From positions 1 through 36,865 of IMG/VR virus record IMGVR_UViG_3300049846_000562: 36,865 bases of DNA. One strand, 5' to 3'. Below the pieces are notes generated by a model that saw only the letters and a list, made by a program, of their open reading frames with translations, was not told the origin of the DNA and did not search any database. The position numbers and the translations under genes are program-made. The DNA is from a virus. Shown in pieces: positions 1 through 8,836 of this stretch; position 1 is the first letter of the stretch, and every line of letters begins with the position of its first letter.

Positions 1-102
1 GTATATTCAGGAAAAAGATTTATCAAACATGAAGATAAAATGTTAGATTTGAACGAATATTTAAAAGTTAAGATTAATGAATATAAACAAATAGTAAAAT
101 AA
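1..102 (+). CDS. C-terminal fragment of an unknown protein
   Basis: An open frame enters from the left edge and ends with TAA at 100-102, one base before the start of the nuclease gene. The visible 33 residues (VYSGKRFIKHE... to ...YKQIVK) are charged and probably helical. No family is recognised. Tight coupling to the next gene supports it being real. If the genome is circular the start could lie near the right edge, but the partial ATG at 36853 would not be in frame across a simple join. Confidence 0.5.
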   Translation, partial: VYSGKRFIKHEDKMLDLNEYLKVKINEYKQIVK

Positions 103-103
103 A

Positions 104-478
104 ATGAAAGAATCCGAAATACAATTATTGATTTGCGATTGGATTAAAATTCAGCATCCTAATATCTTATTCACATGTGATTTAGCTTCCGGTATGAAAC
201 TAACAATAGGTCAAGCAGTAAAAGCAAAGAGAATGAGGTCGTCTAGGGGTTTCCCTGATATAATGATATTTGAGCCAAGAGTTAAATATAAAGGTTTATT
301 TTTGGAACTCAAAAAAGACGATAAGAATATATTTAAAAAAAACGGTGAGCCATACAACGAACACATAAAAGAACAAATAAGAATACTTTCGATTTTAAAA
401 TGCAAGGGTTATTATGCTGACTTTGCGTATGGTTTTGAAGATGCTTTAGGAATTATATCTACTTATTTATCTCTATGA
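104..478 (+). CDS. VRR-NUC domain nuclease
   Basis: Small stand-alone nuclease of the VRR-NUC branch of the PD-(D/E)xK superfamily, 124 residues, the usual size of phage versions. The visible core is an N-terminal ESEIQ helix, then RGFPDIMI around residues 48-55 (Asp52) and GLFLELK around 64-70 (Glu68, Lys70), which supply the metal-binding and catalytic residues. A C-terminal GYYADFAYGFEDAL segment matches the usual end of the family. Phage members are thought to act as structure-specific endonucleases in replication or recombination intermediates, or before packaging. That role is inferred from the family and from the position just ahead of the terminase genes. The stop overlaps the next start by 4 nt (ATGA). 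Confidence 0.85.
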   Translation: MKESEIQLLICDWIKIQHPNILFTCDLASGMKLTIGQAVKAKRMRSSRGFPDIMIFEPRVKYKGLFLELKKDDKNIFKKNGEPYNEHIKEQIRILSILKCKGYYADFAYGFEDALGIISTYLSL

Positions 479-726
479 ATAATAAACTAACAATAATATA
501 CTTTTACGCCTTTAACAGATTTCTTGCTAAAAATATAATATCTGACCACTTCATCATGAAACACGAAGCTATTAATATAACAAAAGAAATATGTCTTACA
601 TCAACATTGAACAAAATAGAACATTACGATATAAAATTATATCATTCAGAATCAATTAATTACAAAGAATTTGAACACGAACAATTACCAACTATTATAA
701 ATCATAATAATGTATTACCCTTCTGA
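475..726 (+). CDS. Hypothetical protein, 83 aa
   Basis: The start ATG overlaps the nuclease stop (ATGA at 475-478), a translational-coupling arrangement used throughout this genome. The product is rich in Ile, Asn and His and has no obvious membrane segment. No domain is recognised. Its position between a nuclease and the terminase suggests an accessory phage protein, but function cannot be read from the sequence. Confidence 0.55.
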   Translation: MNNKLTIIYFYAFNRFLAKNIISDHFIMKHEAINITKEICLTSTLNKIEHYDIKLYHSESINYKEFEHEQLPTIINHNNVLPF

Positions 727-820
727 ACTATACGAACCTAAAGACCCAAGAAGATTTTTATTAATTTTCTTTATTTGTATTTCTTTTTGGATTATCATAA
801 TGTATTTTATATTTAAATAA
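710..820 (+). CDS. Tiny single-pass membrane protein, 36 aa
   Basis: A short frame starts with ATG at 710, inside the end of the previous gene, and stops with TAA at 818-820. It begins MYYPSELYEPKDPRR, followed by about 20 hydrophobic residues (FLLIFFICISFWIIIMYFIF) and a final Lys. This is a clear membrane helix preceded by positive charge. Acidic and proline-rich residues precede the helix. Translation is not proven. The overlap-style start and the clean helix make it plausible. Function is unknown. Confidence 0.45.
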   Translation: MYYPSELYEPKDPRRFLLIFFICISFWIIIMYFIFK

Positions 821-826
821 ATTGTT

Positions 827-834
827 TACTTTTG
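827..834 (+). promoter_or_regulatory. Candidate Bacteroidota -7 box before the terminase genes
   Basis: TACTTTTG matches the Bacteroidota -7 consensus TAnnTTTG and lies 28 nt before the small terminase start. No TTG or TTTG -33 element is seen at the expected 17-23 nt spacing, so support is moderate. In such AT-rich DNA this 8-mer also occurs by chance. Confidence 0.4.
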
Positions 835-862
835 TATTTGGATAACCAATTTTTTTCATTAA

Positions 863-1195
863 ATGGCTAATCGAGGTGGAGCAAGACCTAATTCAGGGCG
901 AAAGCCAAAAGCAGATGAATTAAAGTTAATAGAATCACTATCGGCATACGATGAATTAGCTAAAAATGCTTTATTAAAAGGTGTAGAAGAAGGACAATTT
1001 AACTATATAAAATTATTTCTTGAATATAGATATGGAAAACCTAAACAACAAGTAGATATTACTTCAATGGATGAATCAATACAAAGATTATTAATTGTAC
1101 CGGAAAATATTGCTACAAAATTAATATCAGACATAAAAGAAGATGATTTGGACGAAAGCAGCGAGAAGGATAGCGGATTTAAGAAGCAGGATTAG
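863..1195 (+). CDS. terS: Terminase small subunit
   Basis: This 110-residue protein begins MANRGGARPNSGRKPKADEL. The glycine and arginine-rich GGARPNSGRKPK opening is a hallmark of many phage small terminases and related packaging DNA-binding proteins. The rest is helical (residues 20-75) with an acidic tail. Small terminases bind the packaging site and recruit the large subunit. Assignment rests on the N-terminal motif, the length and the immediate downstream large terminase, whose start lies 53 nt inside this gene. The ATG at 863 puts the motif at residue 4, as expected. Confidence 0.8.
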   Translation: MANRGGARPNSGRKPKADELKLIESLSAYDELAKNALLKGVEEGQFNYIKLFLEYRYGKPKQQVDITSMDESIQRLLIVPENIATKLISDIKEDDLDESSEKDSGFKKQD

Positions 1196-2264
1196 GATAG
1201 TACAAGGCGGTACATCGGCAGGGAAAACATACGCTATATTGCAATGCCTTATCTTCTATGCACTAAAGCACCCATTTCATATTTCAATCGTTTCTGAAAG
1301 CATACCACACCTTCGTAGAGGGGTTTTAAAAGACTTTATTAAGATAATGACTGAAACAAACTTATTGATTTATCCTAACTTCAATAAATCAACATTAACA
1401 TATACATTTGAAAATGGTTCAGTATTAGAATTTTTTTCAGCTGACCAACCCGATAAACTAAGAGGCGCAAGAAGGGATATATTATTCATAAATGAGTGTA
1501 ATAATATTGAATATGAAGCATTTACACAATTAGAAGTAAGAACAAACAACTTTGTTTATTTAGACTTTAATCCTACGCATGAATTTTGGGTACATGAAAA
1601 CTTATTGAAAAAAGAAGTAGAGCATGATTTCATTAAACTAACATACAAAGATAATGAGGCACTAAGCAAAGAAATTATTAAATCAATAGAGAGTAAAAAG
1701 GGAAATGAATATTGGTGGAAAGTTTACGGACTAGGTGAGGTTGGAAGGCTAGAAGGTGCTATTTATAAAAATTGGGAAGAAGGGGAATTTGATGAAACTT
1801 TGTTTTGTACCTATGGTTTAGACTTCGGATGGAATCCTGACCCGACAGCACTTGTTAAAGTGGCTATTGATGAAACTAAGAAATGTATTTATGTTAAAGA
1901 ACTATGTTACTCAAATAACCTATCACAGGAGCAAATAGTAGAAGTTCTTAAAATAAACACTAAACAAAATGATATAATAGTAGCGGATAGTTCAGACCAG
2001 AGATTAATAGATTCAATGTATCAAAAGGGGTTTAACATATTCAAAGCAGAAAAAGGAGCGGGTTCAGTACGTGAAGGAATAATGTTTATTCAGGATTACA
2101 AAATAATAGTTACATCAGACAGTTATAATTACAAAAAAGAAATACAGAATTATTGTTGGAACGATAAAAGAGCAGGAATACCAATTGATAAATACAATCA
2201 TTTGCAAGATGCAACACGATACGCATTAGAGAAATTACGCCTACCTAATTTTTATTTCGGATAA
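1143..2264 (+). CDS. terL: Terminase large subunit (ATPase-nuclease)
   Basis: The DNA-packaging motor, 373 residues. The N-terminal ATPase domain shows Walker A at residues 22-29 (GGTSAGKT) and a hydrophobic Walker B stretch near 110-118 (ILFINECN). The C-terminal RNase H-like nuclease begins at YGLDFGWNPDPTALVKV, continues with IIVADSSDQRLID and ends with the late acidic motif YNHLQDATRYAL. This order and length fit the Terminase_3/PBSX-type family. It cuts concatemeric DNA and drives it through the portal. The first 53 nt overlap the small-subunit gene in another frame. An earlier non-ATG start cannot be excluded, but all motifs are included from this ATG. Confidence 0.95.
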   Translation: MIWTKAARRIADLRSRIRIVQGGTSAGKTYAILQCLIFYALKHPFHISIVSESIPHLRRGVLKDFIKIMTETNLLIYPNFNKSTLTYTFENGSVLEFFSADQPDKLRGARRDILFINECNNIEYEAFTQLEVRTNNFVYLDFNPTHEFWVHENLLKKEVEHDFIKLTYKDNEALSKEIIKSIESKKGNEYWWKVYGLGEVGRLEGAIYKNWEEGEFDETLFCTYGLDFGWNPDPTALVKVAIDETKKCIYVKELCYSNNLSQEQIVEVLKINTKQNDIIVADSSDQRLIDSMYQKGFNIFKAEKGAGSVREGIMFIQDYKIIVTSDSYNYKKEIQNYCWNDKRAGIPIDKYNHLQDATRYALEKLRLPNFYFG

Positions 2265-2272
2265 AAAATAAT

Positions 2273-2299
2273 TTTGTATTTATTAAATATTTATATTTG
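2273..2299 (+). promoter_or_regulatory. Candidate promoter for portal, protease and capsid genes
   Basis: TATATTTG at 2292-2299 matches the Bacteroidota -7 consensus, and TTTG at 2273-2276 could be the -33 element, though the 15-nt gap is shorter than usual. It lies in a 75-nt gap, one of the few in the structural block, leaving a leader of about 40 nt. It would drive the highly expressed head genes. Confidence 0.5.
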
Positions 2300-2339
2300 T
2301 AAATTATTGTGCGATAACTACGCACCTAATATTTTATAA

Positions 2340-3749
2340 ATGGGATTAATAAATAGTTTTAGAGATTGGATTTTTCCACTAAAATATAACGATAGAGAAC
2401 AAATATGGAAAGCATTTGGTTCGTTTCAATCGAATCAATTTGCGATGAGTGGAAATAATTTAATCAAAAACTCATACGAAAAAAATGTTGATGTATTCGC
2501 GGTAATAAAAAAGATAGTTGATATTTCTAAGTCATTAGATTGGATAGTAGAAGAAAAAAAAGGCAACGAATGGGTATTACTTGAAAATACTTCATTACAT
2601 GAGTTAATATACTCACCAAACAAGACAAAAGGATATACATGGAATGATATTGAAGAACAGTTATTGGTTTATCTTTTAACTTCCGGAAATTCTTATTTAG
2701 TAGGCAACACTCAATTAAATAGTTCATTAATCGAGGAGGTAGATGTTATTCCGAGTAATTCCGTATGTATTGAAGTTTTAAATAAAGATTATTTTCTACC
2801 AATAATTAACTATGAATTTTATTTTGATAATAAAGAGTATAACTTTTCAAAAGAACAATTAGCGCACATAAAGTTTTTTAATCCTTCCTATACTACACTT
2901 CAAGAATCTTTATACGGACTATCTCCTATACAAGTAGCTGCAAAAGTAGTTCAGACTGGAAATGACAGATGGGATGCAGATGCTAACCTTTTACAGAATA
3001 GAGGTGCAATAGGAATGATTACAGATAAAAGTAATCGTCCTATGTTGCCAGACGAAGCAGCAAAGGTTCAATCTGATTTCGACAAACAAACCGCAGGTAC
3101 AAGAAACTTTGGAAAGATTAAAGTAACTAACAAGGATTTAGCATATATACAAATGGCAATGTCTTCTGTAGATTTACAATTGATTGAAAAGGGCGTTGTA
3201 AATCTTAGAGCCATTTGCAACGTATTTGGTTTAGACAGTTCTTTGTTTAATGACCCTGAAAATAAAACATATAATAGTAGGCGTGAAGCAGAAAAATCTA
3301 TGTACACAAATACTATAATGCCGTTAAGCGATAAGTTAAGCGAAGCATTAACACTATTTCTTTGCCTTAATCATTTTCCGAATCGTAATGTAAGGATGAG
3401 ACAGGACTTCTCAAAAATAGAAGTATTACAAGAGAATTTCAAAGAGAAAGCAGAGGTTTATAATATGTTAAAGAATAGTGGTATTGTATCGGCAAATACA
3501 GCAGCAAAAGCATTGAGACAACCATTAAGTGAAGACGATAATGCAAATGAACTTACAATTGCTAATTCAAACGTATTACTTGAAACACTCGGAGGCAAGA
3601 AAGATAATGAGAGTTTACAACTTGAAATATTACGTGGCATGTCACCATTAGTAGCTAATAAAATAATTGAATCACTTGACACTAATGAGATAAGAAGTTT
3701 ATTAGGATTAGCACCAAAAACAACAACAAATGAAACAACAAATATCTAA
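2340..3749 (+). CDS. Portal protein (HK97 type)
   Basis: A 469-residue portal, the dodecameric ring through which DNA enters and leaves the head. Family features include an early VDVFAVIKKIVDISKSLDW stretch (entry domain), LHELIYSPNKTKGYTW, a GNSYLVGN turn, LYGLSPIQVAAKV about mid-protein, and NYxSRREAEKS-like YNSRREAEKSMYTNTIMP near residue 325. Length and order match HK97-type portals (Phage_portal). The gene directly precedes an HK97-type prohead protease, with a 20-nt overlap, and follows terminase. That is the canonical order. The C-terminal 70 residues are low in hydrophobics and probably flexible. Confidence 0.93.
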   Translation: MGLINSFRDWIFPLKYNDREQIWKAFGSFQSNQFAMSGNNLIKNSYEKNVDVFAVIKKIVDISKSLDWIVEEKKGNEWVLLENTSLHELIYSPNKTKGYTWNDIEEQLLVYLLTSGNSYLVGNTQLNSSLIEEVDVIPSNSVCIEVLNKDYFLPIINYEFYFDNKEYNFSKEQLAHIKFFNPSYTTLQESLYGLSPIQVAAKVVQTGNDRWDADANLLQNRGAIGMITDKSNRPMLPDEAAKVQSDFDKQTAGTRNFGKIKVTNKDLAYIQMAMSSVDLQLIEKGVVNLRAICNVFGLDSSLFNDPENKTYNSRREAEKSMYTNTIMPLSDKLSEALTLFLCLNHFPNRNVRMRQDFSKIEVLQENFKEKAEVYNMLKNSGIVSANTAAKALRQPLSEDDNANELTIANSNVLLETLGGKKDNESLQLEILRGMSPLVANKIIESLDTNEIRSLLGLAPKTTTNETTNI

Positions 3750-4518
3750 GCAGTTTAAATCATACGAGGTCAAGAACTTATCACTTGAAGTTAAAGACAT
3801 TGATACCGTAGGACGTAGAGTTAAAATTGCTTTATCAGCTTTTAACAATATTGATAGTGATAGAGATGTAATACGTAAAGGCGCATTTGCAAAATCTATT
3901 CAAGAAAGAGGAGCATCATCTACCTCAAATAGAAAGATAGCACATTTAAGATACCATGACTGGGAACATCAAATAGGAAAATTCATATCACTAGAAGAAA
4001 CAGATACACATTTGATAGGCGTTTCAGACTTAGGTCGTTCAACAAAGGGCAATGATGCATTCCTAGATTATCAGGACGGAATAATACGAGAACATTCAAT
4101 AGGATTCAATTATATACCTGATAAGATGCAATTGATAGGTGAAGGAGATACAGCGTACTTTGAAATAAAAGAGTTAATTCTTTGGGAAGGTAGCGCAGTT
4201 ACTTTCGGAGCTAATAGCTTAACACCAACACTTGACGTTTCTAAGGGATTGACACATGAAGCTAAGGAAGAAATGCTAAAGAAGATTAACGAAGATATGA
4301 CAGCATTTATAACAGCATTAAAGAATGGTAAAGGAACAGACGAAAGACTATATTGTATTGAAATGGGTCTAAAAGTTTGTCAACAAAAATATAATTCACT
4401 AATAAATTTCGTGCCGGTTGTTAAGACCACCGAAATTGAACAGCCGAATCAAAGTGTTAAAGCAGAGGACACTAAAATAACCGAAGCGCAAAAATTCTAT
4501 TTATCACTATTAAAGTAA
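3730..4518 (+). CDS. Prohead maturation protease (HK97/S78 family)
   Basis: Serine protease of 262 residues that cleaves the capsid scaffold domain during head maturation. The fold-defining segments are VDKIDxxxRRV-like KDIDTVGRRVKIALSAF with DSDRDVIRKGAF near residues 43-53, the catalytic His in LRYHDWEHQIG (His76) and the catalytic Ser in EHSIGFN (Ser123), followed by WEGSAVTFGANSLTP. About 85 extra C-terminal residues after the protease domain are helical and charged and could carry a scaffold function. The start lies inside the portal gene, in the expected portal-protease-capsid order. Confidence 0.93.
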   Translation: MKQQISKQFKSYEVKNLSLEVKDIDTVGRRVKIALSAFNNIDSDRDVIRKGAFAKSIQERGASSTSNRKIAHLRYHDWEHQIGKFISLEETDTHLIGVSDLGRSTKGNDAFLDYQDGIIREHSIGFNYIPDKMQLIGEGDTAYFEIKELILWEGSAVTFGANSLTPTLDVSKGLTHEAKEEMLKKINEDMTAFITALKNGKGTDERLYCIEMGLKVCQQKYNSLINFVPVVKTTEIEQPNQSVKAEDTKITEAQKFYLSLLK

Positions 4519-4523
4519 AAAAC

Positions 4524-5816
4524 ATGAAAGAAAAATTTAATCTATTCCTAACGTCTAAAGGCATTACAGCTGAAGCGTTTGGAAAAAAGACTGCCGAAGA
4601 AATGGCAGGTCTTTACAACGAGTTTAATGAAACTCAAAACGCAGAACTAACTAAACTTATTGAAGCAAAAGTTAGTAAAGAAGAAGTTGAAACATTGAAA
4701 GCATCTATTTCAGCTGCACAAGTTGAGCAGATGAAGTCTTTGAATGAAACTCTAAAACAGCATGGTCTAGCTATCAAAAAACTTTCAGAAGCAGAAAAAG
4801 CAGAAAAGAAAGAAACAGTTTCTTCTATCCGTAAAGGACTAGAGGCAAACGTAGCTAAGATTAAAGCTATGGCTGGAGCAGACAAAGAAGGTGTAAAATC
4901 TAATGAGTTCAGCTTCAAAGCAGTAGGTGATATGACTATCACAGCAAACGTATCAGGTGGTAATGTGCCAGTTGAACAGCGTTTATCAGGAGTTAACGCA
5001 GTTGCATCACGAAGAGTACGTTTAATGGATATTGTTTCTCGTGGAGTTGCTTCATCAAATATTATTTCTTGGGTTTACCAAGCTAATAAAGACGGTGCAG
5101 CAGGTGGAACATCAGAAGGAGCATCTAAAAATCAGATTGACTTTGATTTAGTTGTTACTTCAACATCTGTTAAAAAACGTACAGCATACATCAAAACATC
5201 TCTTGAAATGATTGGAGATATTGATTTCATGGAAAGTGAAATTAAAAATGAATTGATGCGTGAATTATTGAAAGACGTAGAAAACCAAGTGTTTCAAGGT
5301 GATAACACAGGAAACAATTTGAATGGTATCTACACAACTGCAACAGCGTTTACAGCAGGTTCTTTTGCAGGAACAGTTGATAATGCAAATAATGCAGACG
5401 TATTGACAGTTGCTATGAATCAAATTTTGATTGCAAATCAGGAAGCACCAAATTACATTTTGATGCACCCTTCTGATGTTACTGCATTGAAATTGATTAA
5501 AGCATCTACAACTGACAGACGTTATGTTGATAGACTTGTAATGGTTGGAGGTGATTTAACTCTTGATGGAGTTCCTATCGTACCTACTACCCTTGTAACA
5601 ATAGACAAGTATTTGATTGGAAACTTCCAATTAGCTACTGTTTATGACAAAGGAGAAGTATCTATTTCAGTAGGTCTTGATGGAAACGATTTCACCAAGA
5701 ACATGATTACTACTATTGCAGAATGGAGAGGTGCAGTTATTGTTAAAAACAATGACCGCACAGCGTTTGTTAAAGGAGATTTCTCTGATGACAAAGAAGC
5801 ACTTGAAACTCCTTAA
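4524..5816 (+). CDS. Major capsid protein (HK97 fold)
   Basis: Main head protein of 430 residues. Residues 1-120 are a charged coiled coil (delta or scaffold domain) rich in Glu and Lys, followed by a probable protease processing region around residues 120-145, then the conserved shell domain: VSRGVASSNIISWV, a long SVKKRTAYIKTSLEMIGDID helix-strand region, NQVFQGDNTGNNLNGIY, APNYILMHPSDVTALKLIK, DRRYVDRLVMVGG and WRGAVIVKNNDRTAFVKG. These match the Phage_capsid family. Codon use is more biased than that of its neighbours and a strong terminator follows, both consistent with very high expression. Confidence 0.95.
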   Translation: MKEKFNLFLTSKGITAEAFGKKTAEEMAGLYNEFNETQNAELTKLIEAKVSKEEVETLKASISAAQVEQMKSLNETLKQHGLAIKKLSEAEKAEKKETVSSIRKGLEANVAKIKAMAGADKEGVKSNEFSFKAVGDMTITANVSGGNVPVEQRLSGVNAVASRRVRLMDIVSRGVASSNIISWVYQANKDGAAGGTSEGASKNQIDFDLVVTSTSVKKRTAYIKTSLEMIGDIDFMESEIKNELMRELLKDVENQVFQGDNTGNNLNGIYTTATAFTAGSFAGTVDNANNADVLTVAMNQILIANQEAPNYILMHPSDVTALKLIKASTTDRRYVDRLVMVGGDLTLDGVPIVPTTLVTIDKYLIGNFQLATVYDKGEVSISVGLDGNDFTKNMITTIAEWRGAVIVKNNDRTAFVKGDFSDDKEALETP

Positions 5817-5831
5817 TTGGTAGTTTAAATT

Positions 5832-5862
5832 GGTAGGGGTGTAAAAACCCCTACCTTTTTTT
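5832..5862 (+). terminator. Rho-independent terminator after the capsid gene
   Basis: A perfect 9-bp stem (GGTAGGGGT at 5832-5840 pairing with ACCCCTACC at 5847-5855) with a 6-nt loop is followed by seven T. It ends the capsid transcript 16-46 nt after the stop codon. Confidence 0.93.
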
Positions 5863-5919
5863 ATATGCAAAAGATTAAATTAGATAACACCTCTGAAAAG
5901 AGAAAGTTAAATACAAAAA

Positions 5920-6435
5920 ATGGCAATACTACAAACAAGCGACTTCGTAGGGGAGTACAAAATAAGCACGTCAAGGTTCTCGGAACTGGACAAGTACATA
6001 GAGAAGTACGAGAAATACTACCTACTAAGGTTGATGGGAAAAGATTTGTATGATTTATTCATTGCAGATTTAACCGGAACAACCCCACAAGTACCACAGA
6101 CAACAAGATTTATAAACATATTTGAGCCATTTGATATTATACCAAACCTTAGTAATGGTTTAGTAATATCAGAAGGCATAAAAGTAATGTTAATTCAGTT
6201 TATTTACTTTCAATACATAATAAATACAAACGACTTTAACACAATATCGGGACAAGTACAAAGTTCAAATGAGAATAGTACAAACAATTCTTACAAAGGA
6301 AATATTATAGAGGTTTATAATAAAGCAATAGATAATTATAGAAACATTCAAGAATATATTGAAAGTGATTCATTAACATATCCTGAAATAGAGAGTTCAT
6401 ATTATGAATTTCTACAATATGCAAGTGGAATATGA
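5920..6435 (+). CDS. Probable head-tail connector protein
   Basis: A 171-residue mostly helical protein. The opening TSDFVGEYKISTSRFSELD followed by YIEKYEKYYLLRLMGKDLYD is a pattern I associate with connector-like proteins that sit just after the capsid gene in Bacteroidota phages. A C-terminal YPEIESSYYEFLQYASGI helix completes it. It would bind under the portal and prepare the head for tail joining. This role comes mainly from position after the capsid gene. An overlapping frame from 5865 is less likely: it is basic, lacks structure and stops inside this gene. The stop overlaps the next start (ATGA). Confidence 0.6.
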   Translation: MAILQTSDFVGEYKISTSRFSELDKYIEKYEKYYLLRLMGKDLYDLFIADLTGTTPQVPQTTRFINIFEPFDIIPNLSNGLVISEGIKVMLIQFIYFQYIINTNDFNTISGQVQSSNENSTNNSYKGNIIEVYNKAIDNYRNIQEYIESDSLTYPEIESSYYEFLQYASGI

Positions 6436-6776
6436 GAACATATACATTATTTAATAATATTCCGGCTAATACGCCTATCACGTACAACGTACCAATGATA
6501 GACGAAAAGAACCCACAGGATTTGAGATTTTTAATTCAAGCAACAAAAACAGGAACAGACGGAAACCCAAGAATAATAATTGAGGAAAGTATTGATGGTA
6601 CAGTATGGACAGCATTAGAAGATACAGAAACATGGAATCCATATACAGAGATTACCGATATAATGGGAATAAAAGATAATTATTTCATGGGTAAATACAT
6701 GAGGGTAAGGTTAGAACCAAACGGAACAACAACAGGAACAGTATGGGCAATAATCGGTTATAAAACAAAGGTATAA
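6432..6776 (+). CDS. Small virion protein, beta-rich, function unknown
   Basis: A 114-residue protein dominated by beta-strand patterns: ANTPITYNVPMID, RIIIEESIDGTVWTALED, then FMGKYMRVRLEPNGTTTGTVW. This resembles a compact beta sandwich such as neck, decoration or fibre-base proteins. It is coupled to both neighbours (ATGA before, ATAATG-type overlap after). Placement between the connector and the fibre-like proteins suggests a head or neck component. No family is assigned. Confidence 0.6.
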   Translation: MRTYTLFNNIPANTPITYNVPMIDEKNPQDLRFLIQATKTGTDGNPRIIIEESIDGTVWTALEDTETWNPYTEITDIMGIKDNYFMGKYMRVRLEPNGTTTGTVWAIIGYKTKV

Positions 6777-7765
6777 TGTCAGACGAAAGAGATTTAAGAA
6801 AACAAAGAAAAGTAAAAGCAGAGGTAACTATTGATACTGCTGGACTTGCTACAGAAGCAAAACAAGATACACAAATAACTTTAGCTACACTATTAAACAC
6901 ATACGTAGATGGACTTGAAACACTTTTAACATCATTAAACACAAAAGACTATTCAACAGAGGCAACTTTAATACAGGTAAGAGATTATTTAGATACAGTA
7001 GAAACTAAATTAGCATCTATAATTACTAATACAGCAGGGTTATCACAGGAGGCAACACAGTTATTAATTGCAGGATATGTAGATGGAATAGAGGCATTAT
7101 TAACTACTCTTAATGCTAAAGATTATTCAACAGAAACAACATTATTAACTAGACTTAGCAAAGCAGATTTTGAGGCGAGAATAAATACATTAGGTCAAAA
7201 GACTAAAGCATTAAGCACACCTGTTGTTTTACCTTCAGACCAAACTTTAACTGTTTCGTCTACTGATTTAGATATACGTAATTTATCAGAGGCGCAAGAT
7301 TCTATATTAATATATGGTAAACAAGATGGAGGTACAGCAAATATTCCAATAGCTACAAGTATAAATGGCTATGTTCAAGTAGAAATGAATCAAACAAATG
7401 TAACTGTAACTAATGGAAGTTTATCTGATGCAGTAAATATACAGGACGGGGGTAATAGTATTACAGTAGATGGTGAAGTTACTATTGGAAATAATTATTC
7501 AACAACACAAACAACAACAACAATATCAGCTTCAACGTCATCGGTATTACTAAAAACATCCAATAGTAATAGAAAGCAAATAACTATTACTAATACATCT
7601 ACCAAAACTTTATGGATTTGTTTATTCACACCAGCGACATCTTTAACTCCGTTTTATTTAGGTAAAGACGAAACATGGATATTTGATAAGTGGATAGGTG
7701 TGATATATGGAATTTGGGATACAGGAGCAACAGGGAGTGCACATATAACAGAAGAAACACTTTAA
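6776..7765 (+). CDS. Fibre-like virion protein with internal repeats
   Basis: A 329-residue protein with a charged start (MSDERDLRKQRKVKAEV), then two related helical repeats at about residues 22-62 and 67-110. They share YVDGLETLLTSLN or YVDGIEALLTTLN and KDYSTEATL or KDYSTETTL. A beta-rich, Ser/Thr/Asn-rich C-terminal half from about residue 150 ends in SNRKQITITNTSTKTLWICL, typical of small beta-sandwich tips. The AGLATEAKQDTQI-type opening is common in phage fibres. Its location in the head-neck region rather than after the tail hub suggests a head fibre or neck appendage. That is inference. The stop overlaps the next start by 1 nt (TAATG). Confidence 0.6.
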   Translation: MSDERDLRKQRKVKAEVTIDTAGLATEAKQDTQITLATLLNTYVDGLETLLTSLNTKDYSTEATLIQVRDYLDTVETKLASIITNTAGLSQEATQLLIAGYVDGIEALLTTLNAKDYSTETTLLTRLSKADFEARINTLGQKTKALSTPVVLPSDQTLTVSSTDLDIRNLSEAQDSILIYGKQDGGTANIPIATSINGYVQVEMNQTNVTVTNGSLSDAVNIQDGGNSITVDGEVTIGNNYSTTQTTTTISASTSSVLLKTSNSNRKQITITNTSTKTLWICLFTPATSLTPFYLGKDETWIFDKWIGVIYGIWDTGATGSAHITEETL

Positions 7766-8832
7766 TGAATACTAAGGTAATAAAATATAATGGAATAAGA
7801 ATATTTGGGCTATGGAATGCCTTAACAAATACTCCTACATTAGCTTCAGGCGTAGGTAGTGAAGGCGAGGCATATAAGGTTTCCGTAACTGGCTCAACTA
7901 CATTGGATGGAATAAGTACATGGATAGCTACTGATGTAGTTTATTTTACGCAGGGTGTTTGGTCGAGAATACCATGCTCAAATACATCTTCATCGGCAGT
8001 TGGGGCTAAAGGCGATGTGCAATTTAGGGGTAATCCCGGTCAATTTGCTGCATCTAGTTTATTTAATTATACTATCATTGGTGGTGGTGGATTAGGGAAT
8101 GAATATCTTACATTAGGTCCGTCTGGAACGAATTTATCTAATAATCCATTTTCTGTTAATGGTAATGTAAATGATTTCCAACAATCAAATACACAAAACA
8201 TAAATAATGGTGGGTCAGCATCTAGTGACATGGTTTGTACTGCAGATAATGGAAATGATAATAATAATTATATAGATGTTGGAATTAATTCAAGTGGATA
8301 TAATGACCCATTGTATTCTATTGGTCAAGCTAATGATGGATATATATATGTTGCTGGTGGAGATATTTCAATGGGGACTGCAACTTCTAATAAAGTTATT
8401 ATATTTCATACGGGAGGAACATTGTCATCGAATGAGAGGGTAAGGATAACAAATACTCAATTACTAGCTAAAGGTCAGATAGTATCTAGTGGAGGAGGAG
8501 TTGGGTATACAACAGGGGCGGGTGGTACAGTAACTCAACTAACAAGCAGAACAACAACTGTAACTTTAAATAAGTTATGTGGTGTTATAACAATGTTTAG
8601 TGCAGTGCAAAATAATACTAATCTTGTTTCATTTACACTTAATAACACTTTTTTATCTTCGGGAGATTTTTTATTAATGCAAAGTCAAAATAATACTAAT
8701 CAAGCATCATGGAATTTTAGCGCAGTAGTAAACAATGGGAATGCGATTATTAGTGTAAGAAACGTATCTGGCAGTAGTATTACAGAAGCAACCCAAATAA
8801 AGTTCGTAATTATAAAATCAGTTCAAATATAA
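7765..8832 (+). CDS. Fibre or receptor-contact virion protein
   Basis: A 355-residue protein rich in Gly, Asn, Ser and Thr. The ATG at 7765 overlaps the previous stop by one base and gives the N terminus MNTKVIKYNGIRIFGLWNAL. An in-frame upstream ATG at 7690 would run 25 codons into the preceding gene and is not favoured. Around residue 85 is GAKGDVQFRGNPGQFAAS, a motif I associate with fibre-type proteins. The rest alternates glycine-rich turns with short strands, as in trimeric fibres. It probably works with the preceding protein as a surface appendage. No enzymatic motif is seen. Confidence 0.6.
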   Translation: MNTKVIKYNGIRIFGLWNALTNTPTLASGVGSEGEAYKVSVTGSTTLDGISTWIATDVVYFTQGVWSRIPCSNTSSSAVGAKGDVQFRGNPGQFAASSLFNYTIIGGGGLGNEYLTLGPSGTNLSNNPFSVNGNVNDFQQSNTQNINNGGSASSDMVCTADNGNDNNNYIDVGINSSGYNDPLYSIGQANDGYIYVAGGDISMGTATSNKVIIFHTGGTLSSNERVRITNTQLLAKGQIVSSGGGVGYTTGAGGTVTQLTSRTTTVTLNKLCGVITMFSAVQNNTNLVSFTLNNTFLSSGDFLLMQSQNNTNQASWNFSAVVNNGNAIISVRNVSGSSITEATQIKFVIIKSVQI

Positions 8833-8836
8833 TACC

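Noticed and set aside
5865-6053. A 62-codon basic frame after the capsid terminator
   Set aside because: It overlaps the larger connector gene starting at 5920, has a Lys/Arg/Asn-rich random look, and begins within 3 nt of the terminator's T-run.
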